This document shows positions 26,335-34,256 of a stretch of DNA of 36,511 bases, in pieces; within the stretch, counting starts at the first letter, position 1, and each line of letters opens with the position of its first letter. Position numbers and translations under genes: made by a program. The notes under the pieces were generated by a model that did no database searches, had not been told where the DNA came from, and saw only the letters and a list, made by a program, of their open reading frames with translations. The stretch is from Streptomyces sp. DI166 (GTDB lineage Bacteria > Actinomycetota > Actinomycetes > Streptomycetales > Streptomycetaceae), in contig NZ_FLSP01000087.1 of assembly GCF_900091315.1 (NCBI RefSeq), positions 1 to 36,511 on the forward strand, in the 5' to 3' direction.

Positions 26335-26967
26335 TCAGTGGCCGCGGTCGAGCCACTCCTGCAGGTGCGGGGCCTCGGCGCCGATGGTGGTCGTGTCACC
26401 GTGGCCGGTGTGCACGACGGTCTGCGGCGGCAGGGTCAGCAGACGGTTCCGGATCGACTCGACGATGGTCGGGAAGTCACTGTACGAGCGCCCGGTCGCC
26501 CCGGGTCCGCCGGCGAAGAGTGTGTCGCCGCTGAACAGGGCGCCCAGGGCGGGCGCGTGGAGGCAGACCGCGCCCGGGGCGTGGCCCGGTGTGTGCAGCA
26601 CGGTCAGCTCGACACCGGCCACCGTGAGGGTCTGTCCGTCGGTCAGCTCGGCGTCGGGTGCCCGGTCGGGGTGGGTCTGCTTCCACAGCGGCAGGTCGTC
26701 GGGGTGGAGCAGGACCGGGGCGCCGGTGCGTGCGGCGAGGTCGGGCGCGGCGTCGATGTGGTCGTTGTGGGCGTGGGTGCAGACGACGGCTCTGAGCGCC
26801 CGGGCGCCGACGGCCGCCGCGATGGCGTCGGCGTCGTGCGCGGCGTCGATGACGATCACCTCGTGGTCATCGCCGACGATCCACACATTGTTGTCGACGT
26901 CCCAGGTGCCGCCGTCGAGGCTGAACTGCCCGGAGGTGACGAGGCGCTCGATGCGGGCGGCCGTCAC
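26335..26967 (-). CDS. MBL-fold hydrolase, probable S-formylmycothiol hydrolase
   Basis: A 210-aa metallo-beta-lactamase-fold protein with the metal motif THAHNDH (H65, H67, D69, H70), then HTPGHAPGAVCLH, SGDTLF and HTGHGDTT, a glyoxalase II-like arrangement. Its GTG start overlaps the stop of the S-(hydroxymethyl)mycothiol dehydrogenase (GTGA), so the two proteins are made together. The inferred role is thioester hydrolysis of S-formylmycothiol to formate and mycothiol, as the glutathione pathway needs S-formylglutathione hydrolase. From memory, M. tuberculosis has the same gene pair (Rv2259-Rv2260). The activity is not proven by sequence. Confidence 0.88.
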   Translation of the reverse strand: MTAARIERLVTSGQFSLDGGTWDVDNNVWIVGDDHEVIVIDAAHDADAIAAAVGARALRAVVCTHAHNDHIDAAPDLAARTGAPVLLHPDDLPLWKQTHPDRAPDAELTDGQTLTVAGVELTVLHTPGHAPGAVCLHAPALGALFSGDTLFAGGPGATGRSYSDFPTIVESIRNRLLTLPPQTVVHTGHGDTTTIGAEAPHLQEWLDRGH

Positions 26968-28049
26968 AGGACCACCACCGAGCGCAGGACGTCGCCGTGG
27001 TGCATCCGCTCGAAGGCCTTCTCCACCTCGTCCAGGGCGATGGTCTCGGTGACGAAGGCGTCCAGGTCGAGGCGCCCCTGGAGGTAGAGGTCGATGAGCA
27101 TCGGGAAGTCGCGGGAGGGCAGGCAGTCGCCGTACCAGGAGGACTTCAGGGCGCCGCCGCGGCCGAAGACGTCCAGCAGGGGCAGCTCCAGCTTCATCTC
27201 CGGGGTGGGGACACCGACGAGGACTACGGTCCCGGCGAGGTCGCGGGCGTAGAAGGCCTGCTGGTACGTCTCCGGGCGGCCCACCGCCTCGATCACCACG
27301 TCGGCGCCGAATCCGCCGGTCAGCTCGCGGATCGCCTCGACGGCGTCGGTCTCCTTGGAGTTGACGGTGTGGGTGGCGCCCAGCTTCCCGGCCGTGGCGA
27401 GCTTGCGGTCGTCGATGTCGACGGCGATCACCTTCGCCGCCCCGGCGAGGTTCGCCCCGGCGATCGCCGCCGCCCCGACGCCGCCGCAGCCGATCACGGC
27501 GACCGTGTCACCGCGTCCGACGTTGCCGGTGTTGATGGCGGCGCCGATCCCGGCCATGACCCCGCAGCCGAGCAGACCCGCGGCGGCGGCCGACGCCGTA
27601 CGGTCGACCTTGGTGCACTGACCGGCCGCGACCAGCGTCTTCTCCGCGAAGGCGCCGATGCCGAGGGCCGGGGCGAGTTCGGTGCCGTCGAGCAGGGTCA
27701 TCTTCTGCTTGGCGTTGTGGGTGTCGAAGCAGTACCAGGGGCGTCCGCGCAGGCAGGCCCGGCAGTGGCCGCACACGGCGCGCCAGTTGAGGATCACGAA
27801 GTCACCGGGGGCGACATCGGTGACGCCCTCCCCCACCGACTCCACCACGCCCGCCGCCTCGTGCCCGAGCAGGAACGGGAAGTCGTCGTTGATACCGCCC
27901 TCGCGGTAGTGCAGATCGGTGTGGCAGACCCCGCACGCCTCGATCCTCACCAGTGCCTCTCCCGGCCCCGGGTCCGGCACGACGATCGTTTCCAGGCTGA
28001 CGGGGGCGCCCTTGCCCCGCGCGACGACAGCACGGACCTGGTGCGACAT
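26964..28049 (-). CDS. mscR: S-(hydroxymethyl)mycothiol dehydrogenase (mycothiol-dependent formaldehyde dehydrogenase)
   Basis: A 361-aa class III zinc alcohol dehydrogenase that oxidises the formaldehyde-mycothiol adduct. It closely follows the M. tuberculosis MscR sequence as I remember it, with the same length. Catalytic zinc region is C42 (GVCHTDLHYREGG) and H63-E64 (GHEAAG); structural zinc cysteines are C93, C96, C99 and C107; the NAD site is AVIGCGGVG. ATG at 28049 with GAGGAGAGG upstream. It detoxifies the formaldehyde released when GbcA hydroxylates betaine. It forms a two-gene operon with the MBL hydrolase and carries the shared operators. Confidence 0.95.
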   Translation of the reverse strand: MSHQVRAVVARGKGAPVSLETIVVPDPGPGEALVRIEACGVCHTDLHYREGGINDDFPFLLGHEAAGVVESVGEGVTDVAPGDFVILNWRAVCGHCRACLRGRPWYCFDTHNAKQKMTLLDGTELAPALGIGAFAEKTLVAAGQCTKVDRTASAAAAGLLGCGVMAGIGAAINTGNVGRGDTVAVIGCGGVGAAAIAGANLAGAAKVIAVDIDDRKLATAGKLGATHTVNSKETDAVEAIRELTGGFGADVVIEAVGRPETYQQAFYARDLAGTVVLVGVPTPEMKLELPLLDVFGRGGALKSSWYGDCLPSRDFPMLIDLYLQGRLDLDAFVTETIALDEVEKAFERMHHGDVLRSVVVL

Positions 28050-28096
28050 GGCCTCTCCTCGGCTGGTTCGTGAGGTGGTTCGAAAGTTGCCGTGGT

Positions 28097-28163
28097 GTTG
28101 CTTATTGCGGTACGTATCTCATGTGCCGCAACTCAGCATCATGGAGCGGGGACCGGGGGTCAA
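28097..28163 (-). promoter_or_regulatory. Promoter and tandem 17-bp operators of the formaldehyde operon
   Basis: On the minus strand TTGACC (28163-28158), 17 bp, GATGCT (28140-28135). Operators begin at 28132 (GTTGCGGCACATGAGAT) and 28113 (GTACC-GCAATAA-GCAAC), 19 bp apart. The TGA of the -35 element is the stop codon of the upstream molybdoenzyme gene. Confidence 0.7.
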
Positions 28164-30464
28164 GCGGTGCGAGCCGCCGGTTCCAGCCGTATGACGACCG
28201 ACTTGGACGTGGGTGTGTTGCTGACGGCGGCCGTGGAGTCCAGCGGGACCAGGACGTTGGTCTCGGGGAAATAGGCGGCGCAGCAGCCCCGGGGGGTGGG
28301 GTAGGGCACGACGCGGAAGGCGGGTGCGCGGCGCTCCACGCCGTCGTCCCACTCGCTGACGATATCGACCGTGTCCGCGTCGGACAGACCGCGCTCGGAG
28401 AGGTCGTCGGGGTGGACGAAGAGCACCCGGCGGCCCTGATGGATGCCCCGGTAGCGGTCGTCCAGGCCGTAGACGGTGGTGTTGTACTGGTCGTGGGAGC
28501 GCAGGGTCTGCAGCAGCAGGCGGCCCGGGGGAACCGTGGGGCTCTCCAGTGGGTTCGCGGTGAAGTGGGCGCGGCCGGTGGCCGTGGTGAACCGGCGTTC
28601 GTCGCGCGGCGGATGGGGCAGGGCGAAGCCGCCCGGCCGCCGTACGCGGGTGTTGAAGTCCTCGAAGCCGGGGATCACGCGCGCGATCCGGTCCCGGATG
28701 CGGTCGTAGTCCGCCTCGAACTCCTCCCACGGTGCGGCGGGGCCGGAGTCCCCGAGAGTGGCCCTGGCCATGCGGCAGACGATGGCGACCTCGCTCAGCA
28801 GGTGCTCGGAGGCGGGCGCGAGGCGTCCCCGGGACAGGTGCACCAGGCCCATGGAGTCCTCCACCGTGACCGGCTGGGGTCCGCCCGGCCGCAGGTCGGC
28901 CTCGGTACGGCCCAGACAGGGCAGGATCAGGGCCTGCTCCCCGGTGATGACGTGGGAGCGGTTGAGCTTGGTGGAGATCTGGACGGTGAGGCGGCACCGC
29001 CGCAGGGCCCGTTCGGTCAGGCCGGTGTCCGGGGCGGCGGCGACGAAGTTGCCGCCGAGCGCGACGAAGACCTTCACCTCGCCGTCGCGCATGGCGCGGA
29101 TGGTGTTCACGGCGTCGTGGCCGTGGTGCCGCGGAGGCACGAAGGCGAACTCGGCGCCGAGCCGGTCCAGGAAGGCGCCGTCCGGCTTCTCGTGGATCCC
29201 CATCGTGCGGTCGCCCTGCACATTGGAGTGGCCGCGCACCGGGCACAGGCCCGCGCCGGGGCGGCCGATGTTGCCGCGCAGGAGGAGGAAGTTGACGACG
29301 TCGCGGATGGTGGGCACGGAGTGCCTGTGCTGGGTGAGCCCCATCGCCCAGCACACCACGATCCGCTCGGCGCGCAGTATGTCGCGGAAGGCGTCCCTGA
29401 TCTCCCGCTCGGCCAGGCCGGTGGCCCGGAGGATGTCGTCCCAGGGCACCTTGCGCGCGTGCTCGGCGAACTCCTCGAAGCCGTGGGTGTGCCGTTCGAC
29501 GAAGGCGGTGTCCAGACAGGTGCCGGGCGACTCGTCCTCCGCCTCCAGCAGCAGACGGTTGAAGGCCTGGAAGAGTGCCTGGTCGCCGCCGAGTCTGATC
29601 TGGAGGAACCGGTCGGCGAGCCTGGTGCCGCCGCCGATGACCCCGGAGGCGTTCTGGGGGTTCTTGAACCGCAGCAGCCCGGCTTCCGGCAGCGGGTTGA
29701 CGGCGATGACGCGGGCGCCGCGCCGCTTGGCCCGTTCCAGCGCGGAGAGCATCCGGGGATGGTTGGTGCCCGGGTTCTGACCGACGACGAGAATCAGGTC
29801 GGCCCGGTGGAGATCCTCCAGGCTGACGCTGCCCTTGCCGATGCCGATGGTCTCCGTCAGCGCGACGCCGCTGGACTCGTGGCACATGTTGGAGCAGTCC
29901 GGCAGGTTGTTGGTGCCGAGGCCGCGGACGAAGAGCTGGTAGAGGAAGGCCGCCTCGTTGCTCGCCCGGCCGGAGGTGTAGAACGCGGCCTCGTCGGGGT
30001 GGTCAAGGGCGGTGAGTTCGCGGGCGATCACGGCGAAGGCGTCGTCCCAGGAGACCGGCCGGTAGCGGTCGGCACCGGCCGGACGGTACATCGGGTGGGT
30101 CAGGCGCCCCTGCTGGCCGAGCCAGTAGTCGCTGCGCGGGAGCAGGTCCTCCAGCGTGTGGGCGGCGAAGAAGTCGGGGGTGACCCGGCGGACGGTGGCC
30201 TCCTCGGCCACGGCCTTGGCGCCGTTCTCGCAGAACTCCGCCCGGTGCCGGTGGTCGGGTTCCGGCCAGGCGCAGCCGGGACAGTCGAAGCCCTCCTTCT
30301 GATTGACCCGGAGCAGGGTGAGCAGGCTGCGCCGGGCTCCCATCTGGTCGCCCGCGTGCCGCAGCGACGAGGCGACCGCGGGGAGGCCGGCGGCGTACTC
30401 CTTCGGAGGGCCGACCCGCAGCCGGGCGTCTCCGGGGGTCTTCGGCAGGTGGCTTGCGCGTCAT
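28160..30464 (-). CDS. FdhF/YdeP-family molybdopterin oxidoreductase (formate dehydrogenase-like), apparent N-terminal frameshift
   Basis: A molybdopterin enzyme of the FdhF/YdeP group, probably taking formate to CO2. It has the N-terminal cysteine region GFDCPGCAWPEP...CENGAKAV, the segment NMCHESSGVAL with Cys-His where FDH-H has Sec-His, and ALGGNFVAAAPDTGL. The uninterrupted frame starts at 30343 (MGARRSLL, 727 aa), but that lacks about 40 conserved residues. These are present upstream in two pieces: MTRKPPAEDP from the ATG at 30464, and GDARLRVGPPKEYAAGLP in the main frame. One extra C in a C5 run (30434-30438) separates them; removing it gives 767 aa, near the 759 of YdeP. Either a sequencing error, a real mutation or programmed slippage. 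No fdhD is in the window. Confidence 0.85.
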
Positions 30465-30502
30465 CCGTAGCACTGCTCCACGGTGGGGGAATCAGAGGCC
30501 GA

Positions 30503-30573
30503 GTTGCGGTATGCACAACAGTATCTCTATACGCAACACACTTAAGAAAGCCGCACGGCCGACGCCCTGTCAA
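30503..30573 (-). promoter_or_regulatory. Promoter and tandem 17-bp operators of the formate dehydrogenase-like gene
   Basis: On the minus strand TTGACA (30573-30568) is followed by a poorly defined -10 (CTTTCT after 17 bp). Operators begin at 30537 (GTTGC-GTATAGA, distal arm lost) and 30519 (GTTGT-GCATACC-GCAAC), here 18 rather than 19 bp apart. Confidence 0.65.
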
Positions 30574-30627
30574 GGTCGCGGACTACTGTCTGTTCGGAAG
30601 ATCCGCCCGCCCCATGTCAGGAGCCCG

Positions 30628-31113
30628 ATGACACCCCCGGCCCGCGTCTCCTCGCGCCCCCGCACCCCCCGTCCGCCCGTGCCGCAGACCGCCCTCGGTG
30701 TCGGCGCGATCCTGCACGGCCCCCGGGGCCTGCTGCTCGGCCACCACCGGCACGGCACCTGGGAACTGCCCGGCGGCATGGTGGAACCCGGGGAGTCGAT
30801 GGAGGAGACGGTCGTGCGCGAGCTGGCCGAGGAGACCGGACTGACCGCCGACCCGGCGGACGTACGCCTCCTCGGCACCCTCCTGGACCATGTCGACGGG
30901 GTGGTGCGGATCACCGTCGCCGCGGAGGTGACCGCCTGGCGCGGCGAGCCCGCCGACCAGCCCGGCGAGCGGGTGGGCGACTGGCGCTGGTACGCCCTGG
31001 ACGCGCTGCCGCAGGAGCTGTTCGTGTGCAGCGCCCAGGCGCTGACGGCCTGGCGGCCCGGCCTGCCGATCGACCACACCCCCGCCCGCTTCACGTCGTA
31101 CGGCACCCGCTGA
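30628..31113 (+). CDS. Nudix hydrolase
   Basis: A 161-aa protein with a complete Nudix box, GGMVEPGESMEETVVRELAEETGL, meeting G-x5-E-x7-REUxEExGU. The core fold runs from about residue 20 (TALGVGAILHGPRGLLLGHH). Substrate unknown; nucleoside diphosphate derivatives are typical. The start is the ATG at 30628 with AGGAG 4 nt upstream; the ATG at 30614 is in another frame and closes at once. It is divergent from the molybdoenzyme gene, lacks the operator pair facing it and is probably outside the betaine system. Confidence 0.92.
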   Translation: MTPPARVSSRPRTPRPPVPQTALGVGAILHGPRGLLLGHHRHGTWELPGGMVEPGESMEETVVRELAEETGLTADPADVRLLGTLLDHVDGVVRITVAAEVTAWRGEPADQPGERVGDWRWYALDALPQELFVCSAQALTAWRPGLPIDHTPARFTSYGTR

Positions 31114-31205
31114 GCGGGGCTGCAACGCTCTCGCAACCTCCCCCGTGGTGCCCTGGTCCGTCCGGCCGGTGACAGCCGGAGTCCCGGATTCGGCTTCCCC
31201 TGGGG

Positions 31206-31574
31206 ATGGTTGGCATGTACGAGGAGATCCCGCGCGTATCGCTCACGCCGGCCGCCGCCGATCTGGTGCGGCGGCTGCACGCGGCGCACGGTCCGCTGAT
31301 GTTCCATCAGTCCGGCGGCTGCTGCGACGGCAGCGCGCCCATGTGCTACCCGGCGGGCGAGTTCCGCACCGGCGGTTCGGACGTGCTGCTGGCGGAGCTG
31401 TACGTGGACGGTGTCGAGGAGCCGGTGAGCTTCTGGATGTCCCGCGAGCAGTTCCAGGCGTGGGCGCACACCCGGCTGATCGTGGACGTGGTCGAGGGCC
31501 GGGGCAGCGGTTTCTCGCTGGAGGCACCCGAGGGGGTGCGTTTTCTGACGCGTTCGCGCGTCCTTGGTGTCTGA
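31206..31574 (+). CDS. DUF779 family protein
   Basis: A 122-aa protein recognisable by HQSGGCCDGSAPMCYPAGEF (cysteines C39, C40 and C46), typical of DUF779. The family is often encoded beside aldehyde dehydrogenases, but here none is adjacent; the nearest is betB, 12 kb away. The cysteine pair suggests metal or redox chemistry, which is inference. Translation could start at 31206 (MVGMYEEIP) or at the ATG 9 bp later. No strong ribosome site decides it. Confidence 0.85.
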   Translation: MVGMYEEIPRVSLTPAAADLVRRLHAAHGPLMFHQSGGCCDGSAPMCYPAGEFRTGGSDVLLAELYVDGVEEPVSFWMSREQFQAWAHTRLIVDVVEGRGSGFSLEAPEGVRFLTRSRVLGV

Positions 31575-31649
31575 CCGCCCTACCGGGCGCCCTGTTCTGG
31601 TGCACTTCCCCTGAGTCCTGGGACAGTTGACGAACCCTCAGGGGGATTT

Positions 31650-32882
31650 GTGACGAAGCGTCAAAGACGGTTCACGGCGTACCGCACGGCACTGACCCTT
31701 CTCACCGCACTCGGCTCACTGGCCGGAGCCGCGCTGTCCGGGGCGGCACCGGCCGAGGCCGCTCCGCGCGGCCGGATCGCGCCGGGCGTGGTCTACGAGC
31801 ACTTCGACATCCAGGTCGCCCGGGGCACTGCCCACGGCCATCTGCTCCGCGTCGACCTGACCGACCCGCATGTCACCCTGGACCTGCTGCACCCGGGGAA
31901 GGTGGCCGGACGGGCGCCCCTCTCCCAACTGGCCCGCACCCAGGGTGCCGTGGCCGGGGTGAACGGCGACTTCTTCAACATCTCCGAGGCCCAGCACCCG
32001 GGCGTCGAGGTGACCGGCGCCGCCGTGGGACCGGCGGTCGCCAGTGGCCGTGCACTCAAGGCGGCGGTGCCCAAGGGGCAGCGGTTCGGGCCCGCGCTGC
32101 CGCCCGGCACCTCCACCAGGGACGTGATCGGCATGGGCGTGGACCGCAGGGCCCGGCTGGACGACATGGCGCTGTCCGGCTCGGTCCGCACCGCCACCGG
32201 GTCCTTTCCGCTCGGCGGGCTCAACCAGTACGCGCTGCCCGTGAACTCCGTCGGCGCGTTCACCGCCGACTGGGGCTCGGTCTCCCGGGTGCGGGCCACC
32301 TGCGGCACCGACACCAACCGGGCCGCGCCGTGCAGCGAGGACACCCACGAGGTGACCGTCAAGGACGGCCGGGTGGTGTCCTGGGCCGACGACCCGGGCC
32401 GCGGTGCCATCCCGGCCGGGACGACCGTGCTGGTGGGCCGGGAGGCGGGCGCGGCGCAATTGCGCAAGCTGGTGCCGGGTCAGCCGGTGAAGGTGCTGCA
32501 CGAGCTGGTGGCGGCGGCCTCGAAGGTCGCCTACCGGTTCGCGGTCGGCGGGTATCCGGTGCTGACCGGCGGACAGCCGCTGCCCGGTCTCGACGACAGC
32601 GCGGTCGCGGTGCGCAGCGCCGTGGGGATCGCGGGCGGCGGCAAGCGGGTGCTGCTGTTCTCGCTGGACGGCGGCTCCGCGTACCGGGGCCTGACGGTCG
32701 CCGAAGTGGCGGCCACCCTGCGGAAGCTGGGCGCGACCGATGCCTTCAGCCTGGACGGCGGCGGCTCCTCGACGCTGGTCGCCCGCGCGCCGGGCGCCTC
32801 GGCGCCGACCGTGCGCAACCATCCCTCGGGCGGCGCGGAACGGGCGGTCCCCAACGGCATCGGGGTGTTCGTCACACCGTGA
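31650..32882 (+). CDS. Secreted phosphodiester glycosidase (NAGPA) domain protein
   Basis: A 410-aa exported protein. The N-terminus has basic residues (KRQRR), a hydrophobic stretch and an Ala-rich cleavage region near residue 39 (AEAAPRG). The C-terminal half holds the NAGPA domain with the hallmark SLDGGGSSTLVAR and GVNGDFFNI earlier. The family includes enzymes that remove N-acetylglucosamine from phosphodiester-linked glycans; in actinomycetes the substrates are largely unknown and may be cell-wall polymers. The GTG start at 31650 has AGGGGG 5 nt upstream. It is preceded by a short intergenic gap after DUF779. Confidence 0.88.
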   Translation: MTKRQRRFTAYRTALTLLTALGSLAGAALSGAAPAEAAPRGRIAPGVVYEHFDIQVARGTAHGHLLRVDLTDPHVTLDLLHPGKVAGRAPLSQLARTQGAVAGVNGDFFNISEAQHPGVEVTGAAVGPAVASGRALKAAVPKGQRFGPALPPGTSTRDVIGMGVDRRARLDDMALSGSVRTATGSFPLGGLNQYALPVNSVGAFTADWGSVSRVRATCGTDTNRAAPCSEDTHEVTVKDGRVVSWADDPGRGAIPAGTTVLVGREAGAAQLRKLVPGQPVKVLHELVAAASKVAYRFAVGGYPVLTGGQPLPGLDDSAVAVRSAVGIAGGGKRVLLFSLDGGSAYRGLTVAEVAATLRKLGATDAFSLDGGGSSTLVARAPGASAPTVRNHPSGGAERAVPNGIGVFVTP

Positions 32883-32915
32883 GGCGCCGCCCCGCGGCTC
32901 ACCGCCCCGGCGGCC

Positions 32916-33110
32916 TCACGGTCTCAGGCTGCTGACGATGTCGGCGGTGGCGGTGAGGCCGCTGTGGATGGTGGGCGCGATGCTGGTGCTGGCCAGGTAG
33001 AAGCCGAGCAGCGCGCAGACCAGGGCGTGGGAGACCTTCAGCCCGCCGTTGCGCATGAAGATCACCGCAAGGATCAGGAGCAGCAGCACCAACGAGATGG
33101 AAATGGCCAT
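32916..33110 (-). CDS. Small membrane protein, 64 aa, function unknown
   Basis: A 64-aa protein starting MAISISLVLLLLILAVIFM. It has two hydrophobic segments, residues 3-19 and about 27-45, around a short polar turn (RNGGLKVSH), and a polar tail ending SSLRP. The ATG at 33110 has a strong GGAGG 6 nt upstream, which selects it over the longer frame to 33164. I recall similar unnamed proteins in other Streptomyces but cannot assign a family. It is convergent with the NAGPA gene and sits alone; 111 bp separate it from the phosphodiesterase gene. Confidence 0.75.
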   Translation of the reverse strand: MAISISLVLLLLILAVIFMRNGGLKVSHALVCALLGFYLASTSIAPTIHSGLTATADIVSSLRP

Positions 33111-33221
33111 CGTCAACCTCCTCCGCCACGCCGCACACGTCCGGTTCACGGCGTTCGGCCGCAAGTGTGGCGTAGCGGAGGGTTCGTCCGGGCGGCTGAC
33201 CTGTCCGCCGAACGTGTGGTG

Positions 33222-34085
33222 TCATCTCCGGTCGTGCGCCTGCAGGAAGGCCTCCAGGCCCGCGAGGTCGTCGGTGTTGAGGTGGTCGACGTCGGCGGCG
33301 AGCAGTTCCGTCCACAGCGCGTCGCGCTCGGGGCCCGGCAGGTCCGGGGTGGCCCAGAACCGTACGCGCTGACCGCGGGAGTGGGCCGCCCGCATGATGG
33401 CCGTGAGCTTGTGCCGCTCGGCGTCGGGGAAGGCGCCGGCGCCGCGCCAGGCGAAGTGGTTGGTCCAGTTGTCGCTGATCAGCGGGATGAGCGAGGCGGG
33501 GGCCGGGCTGCCGAGGTCGGTGAGGCGGCCGTCGTAGAAGGCGCGGCGCACGTGCTGCGCCTCCATCGGGGCGCGCGCCGCGCGGTCGCCGGAGATCACG
33601 GCGGTGACCGGGCCGCGGTGGACCCGGCCGTGGGCGTACGTCGTGAACAGGTGCCGGTAGCGCCGGAGGTGCCGGTCCAGTTCGAGGTAGGTCGAGGCGC
33701 CCTCGGTCTTGATGTCGACGAGCAGTTGGAGCGGCCTGCGGTGGCCGCGGTACACCGTGCCGTGGTGGGCCCGGACGCGGGCGGCGAGCGGGTCGAGGTA
33801 GAGGGACTCCAGGGTGCGCGCCGGGTCGAGGTCCTCCGGGTCGTGGGCGACCAGGAGTTGGTCGCCGACCAGATAGATGTCGGCCTCCACGCTGCCGAAG
33901 CGGTGGTCGAGGGCGTCCAGAAGGGGCCGTGGGTGCTCGTAGTCGTTGTGGGCGTGAGCGCGCCACAGCGGGCGGGGGCGGTGCTTGCGTGCGGTGGCGT
34001 GGGCGGTGCCGACGGGCGCCGCGAGGACGCCCGTGAGCGCGGCGCCGGCGGTGGTGAGGGCTCTGCGACGGGTGAGGAACGCCAT
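33222..34085 (-). CDS. Exported PI-PLC/glycerophosphodiester phosphodiesterase-family protein
   Basis: A 287-aa protein with an N-terminal signal of Tat type (LTRRRALTTAGAALTGVLAAP, ending near THA). The mature part has HAHNDYEHPRPLLDAL, EADIYLVGDQLLVAHDPED and DIKTEG, matching the His-Asn-Glu-Asp catalytic and metal pattern of the PLC-like phosphodiesterase superfamily. It probably cleaves phosphodiesters outside the cell. The ATG at 34085 follows GGGAGG. If its substrate includes glycerophosphocholine it could feed choline to the island, but nothing in the sequence requires that, and no operator lies upstream. Confidence 0.87.
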   Translation of the reverse strand: MAFLTRRRALTTAGAALTGVLAAPVGTAHATARKHRPRPLWRAHAHNDYEHPRPLLDALDHRFGSVEADIYLVGDQLLVAHDPEDLDPARTLESLYLDPLAARVRAHHGTVYRGHRRPLQLLVDIKTEGASTYLELDRHLRRYRHLFTTYAHGRVHRGPVTAVISGDRAARAPMEAQHVRRAFYDGRLTDLGSPAPASLIPLISDNWTNHFAWRGAGAFPDAERHKLTAIMRAAHSRGQRVRFWATPDLPGPERDALWTELLAADVDHLNTDDLAGLEAFLQAHDRR

Positions 34086-34205
34086 GTGCTGCCTCCCTGT
34101 GGGGCGGGTCGGGACCACAGGGAGTATGGGGTGCTCGGGGCGTCAACGGACCCTTGTGTACGTGGAGTTGGCCGGACGTTCACCCCTTCCTCGGCCGGAC
34201 GTGAC

Positions 34206-34234
34206 AGAGCCCGCCCCGGTCGGGGGCGGGCTCT
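34206..34234 (-). terminator. Hairpin after the acyl-CoA dehydrogenase operon
   Basis: A perfect 12-bp stem AGAGCCCGCCCC with its complement around a 5-nt loop, 22 bp past the stop of the downstream acyl-CoA dehydrogenase. The rest of the 34086-34256 gap shows no gene. Confidence 0.8.
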
Positions 34235-34256
34235 CTCGGCGGAATTCCGGTCGGGA

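Noticed and set aside
30343..30464. Treating the molybdoenzyme gene as a dead pseudogene
   Set aside because: The remaining 727 codons are intact with all visible cofactor motifs; a single base in a homopolymer may be a sequencing error, so it is listed as a CDS with the defect noted.
33222..34085. The PLC/GDPD-like exported enzyme as a choline-releasing member of the island
   Set aside because: There is no operator upstream, other genes intervene, and the substrate cannot be read from sequence.
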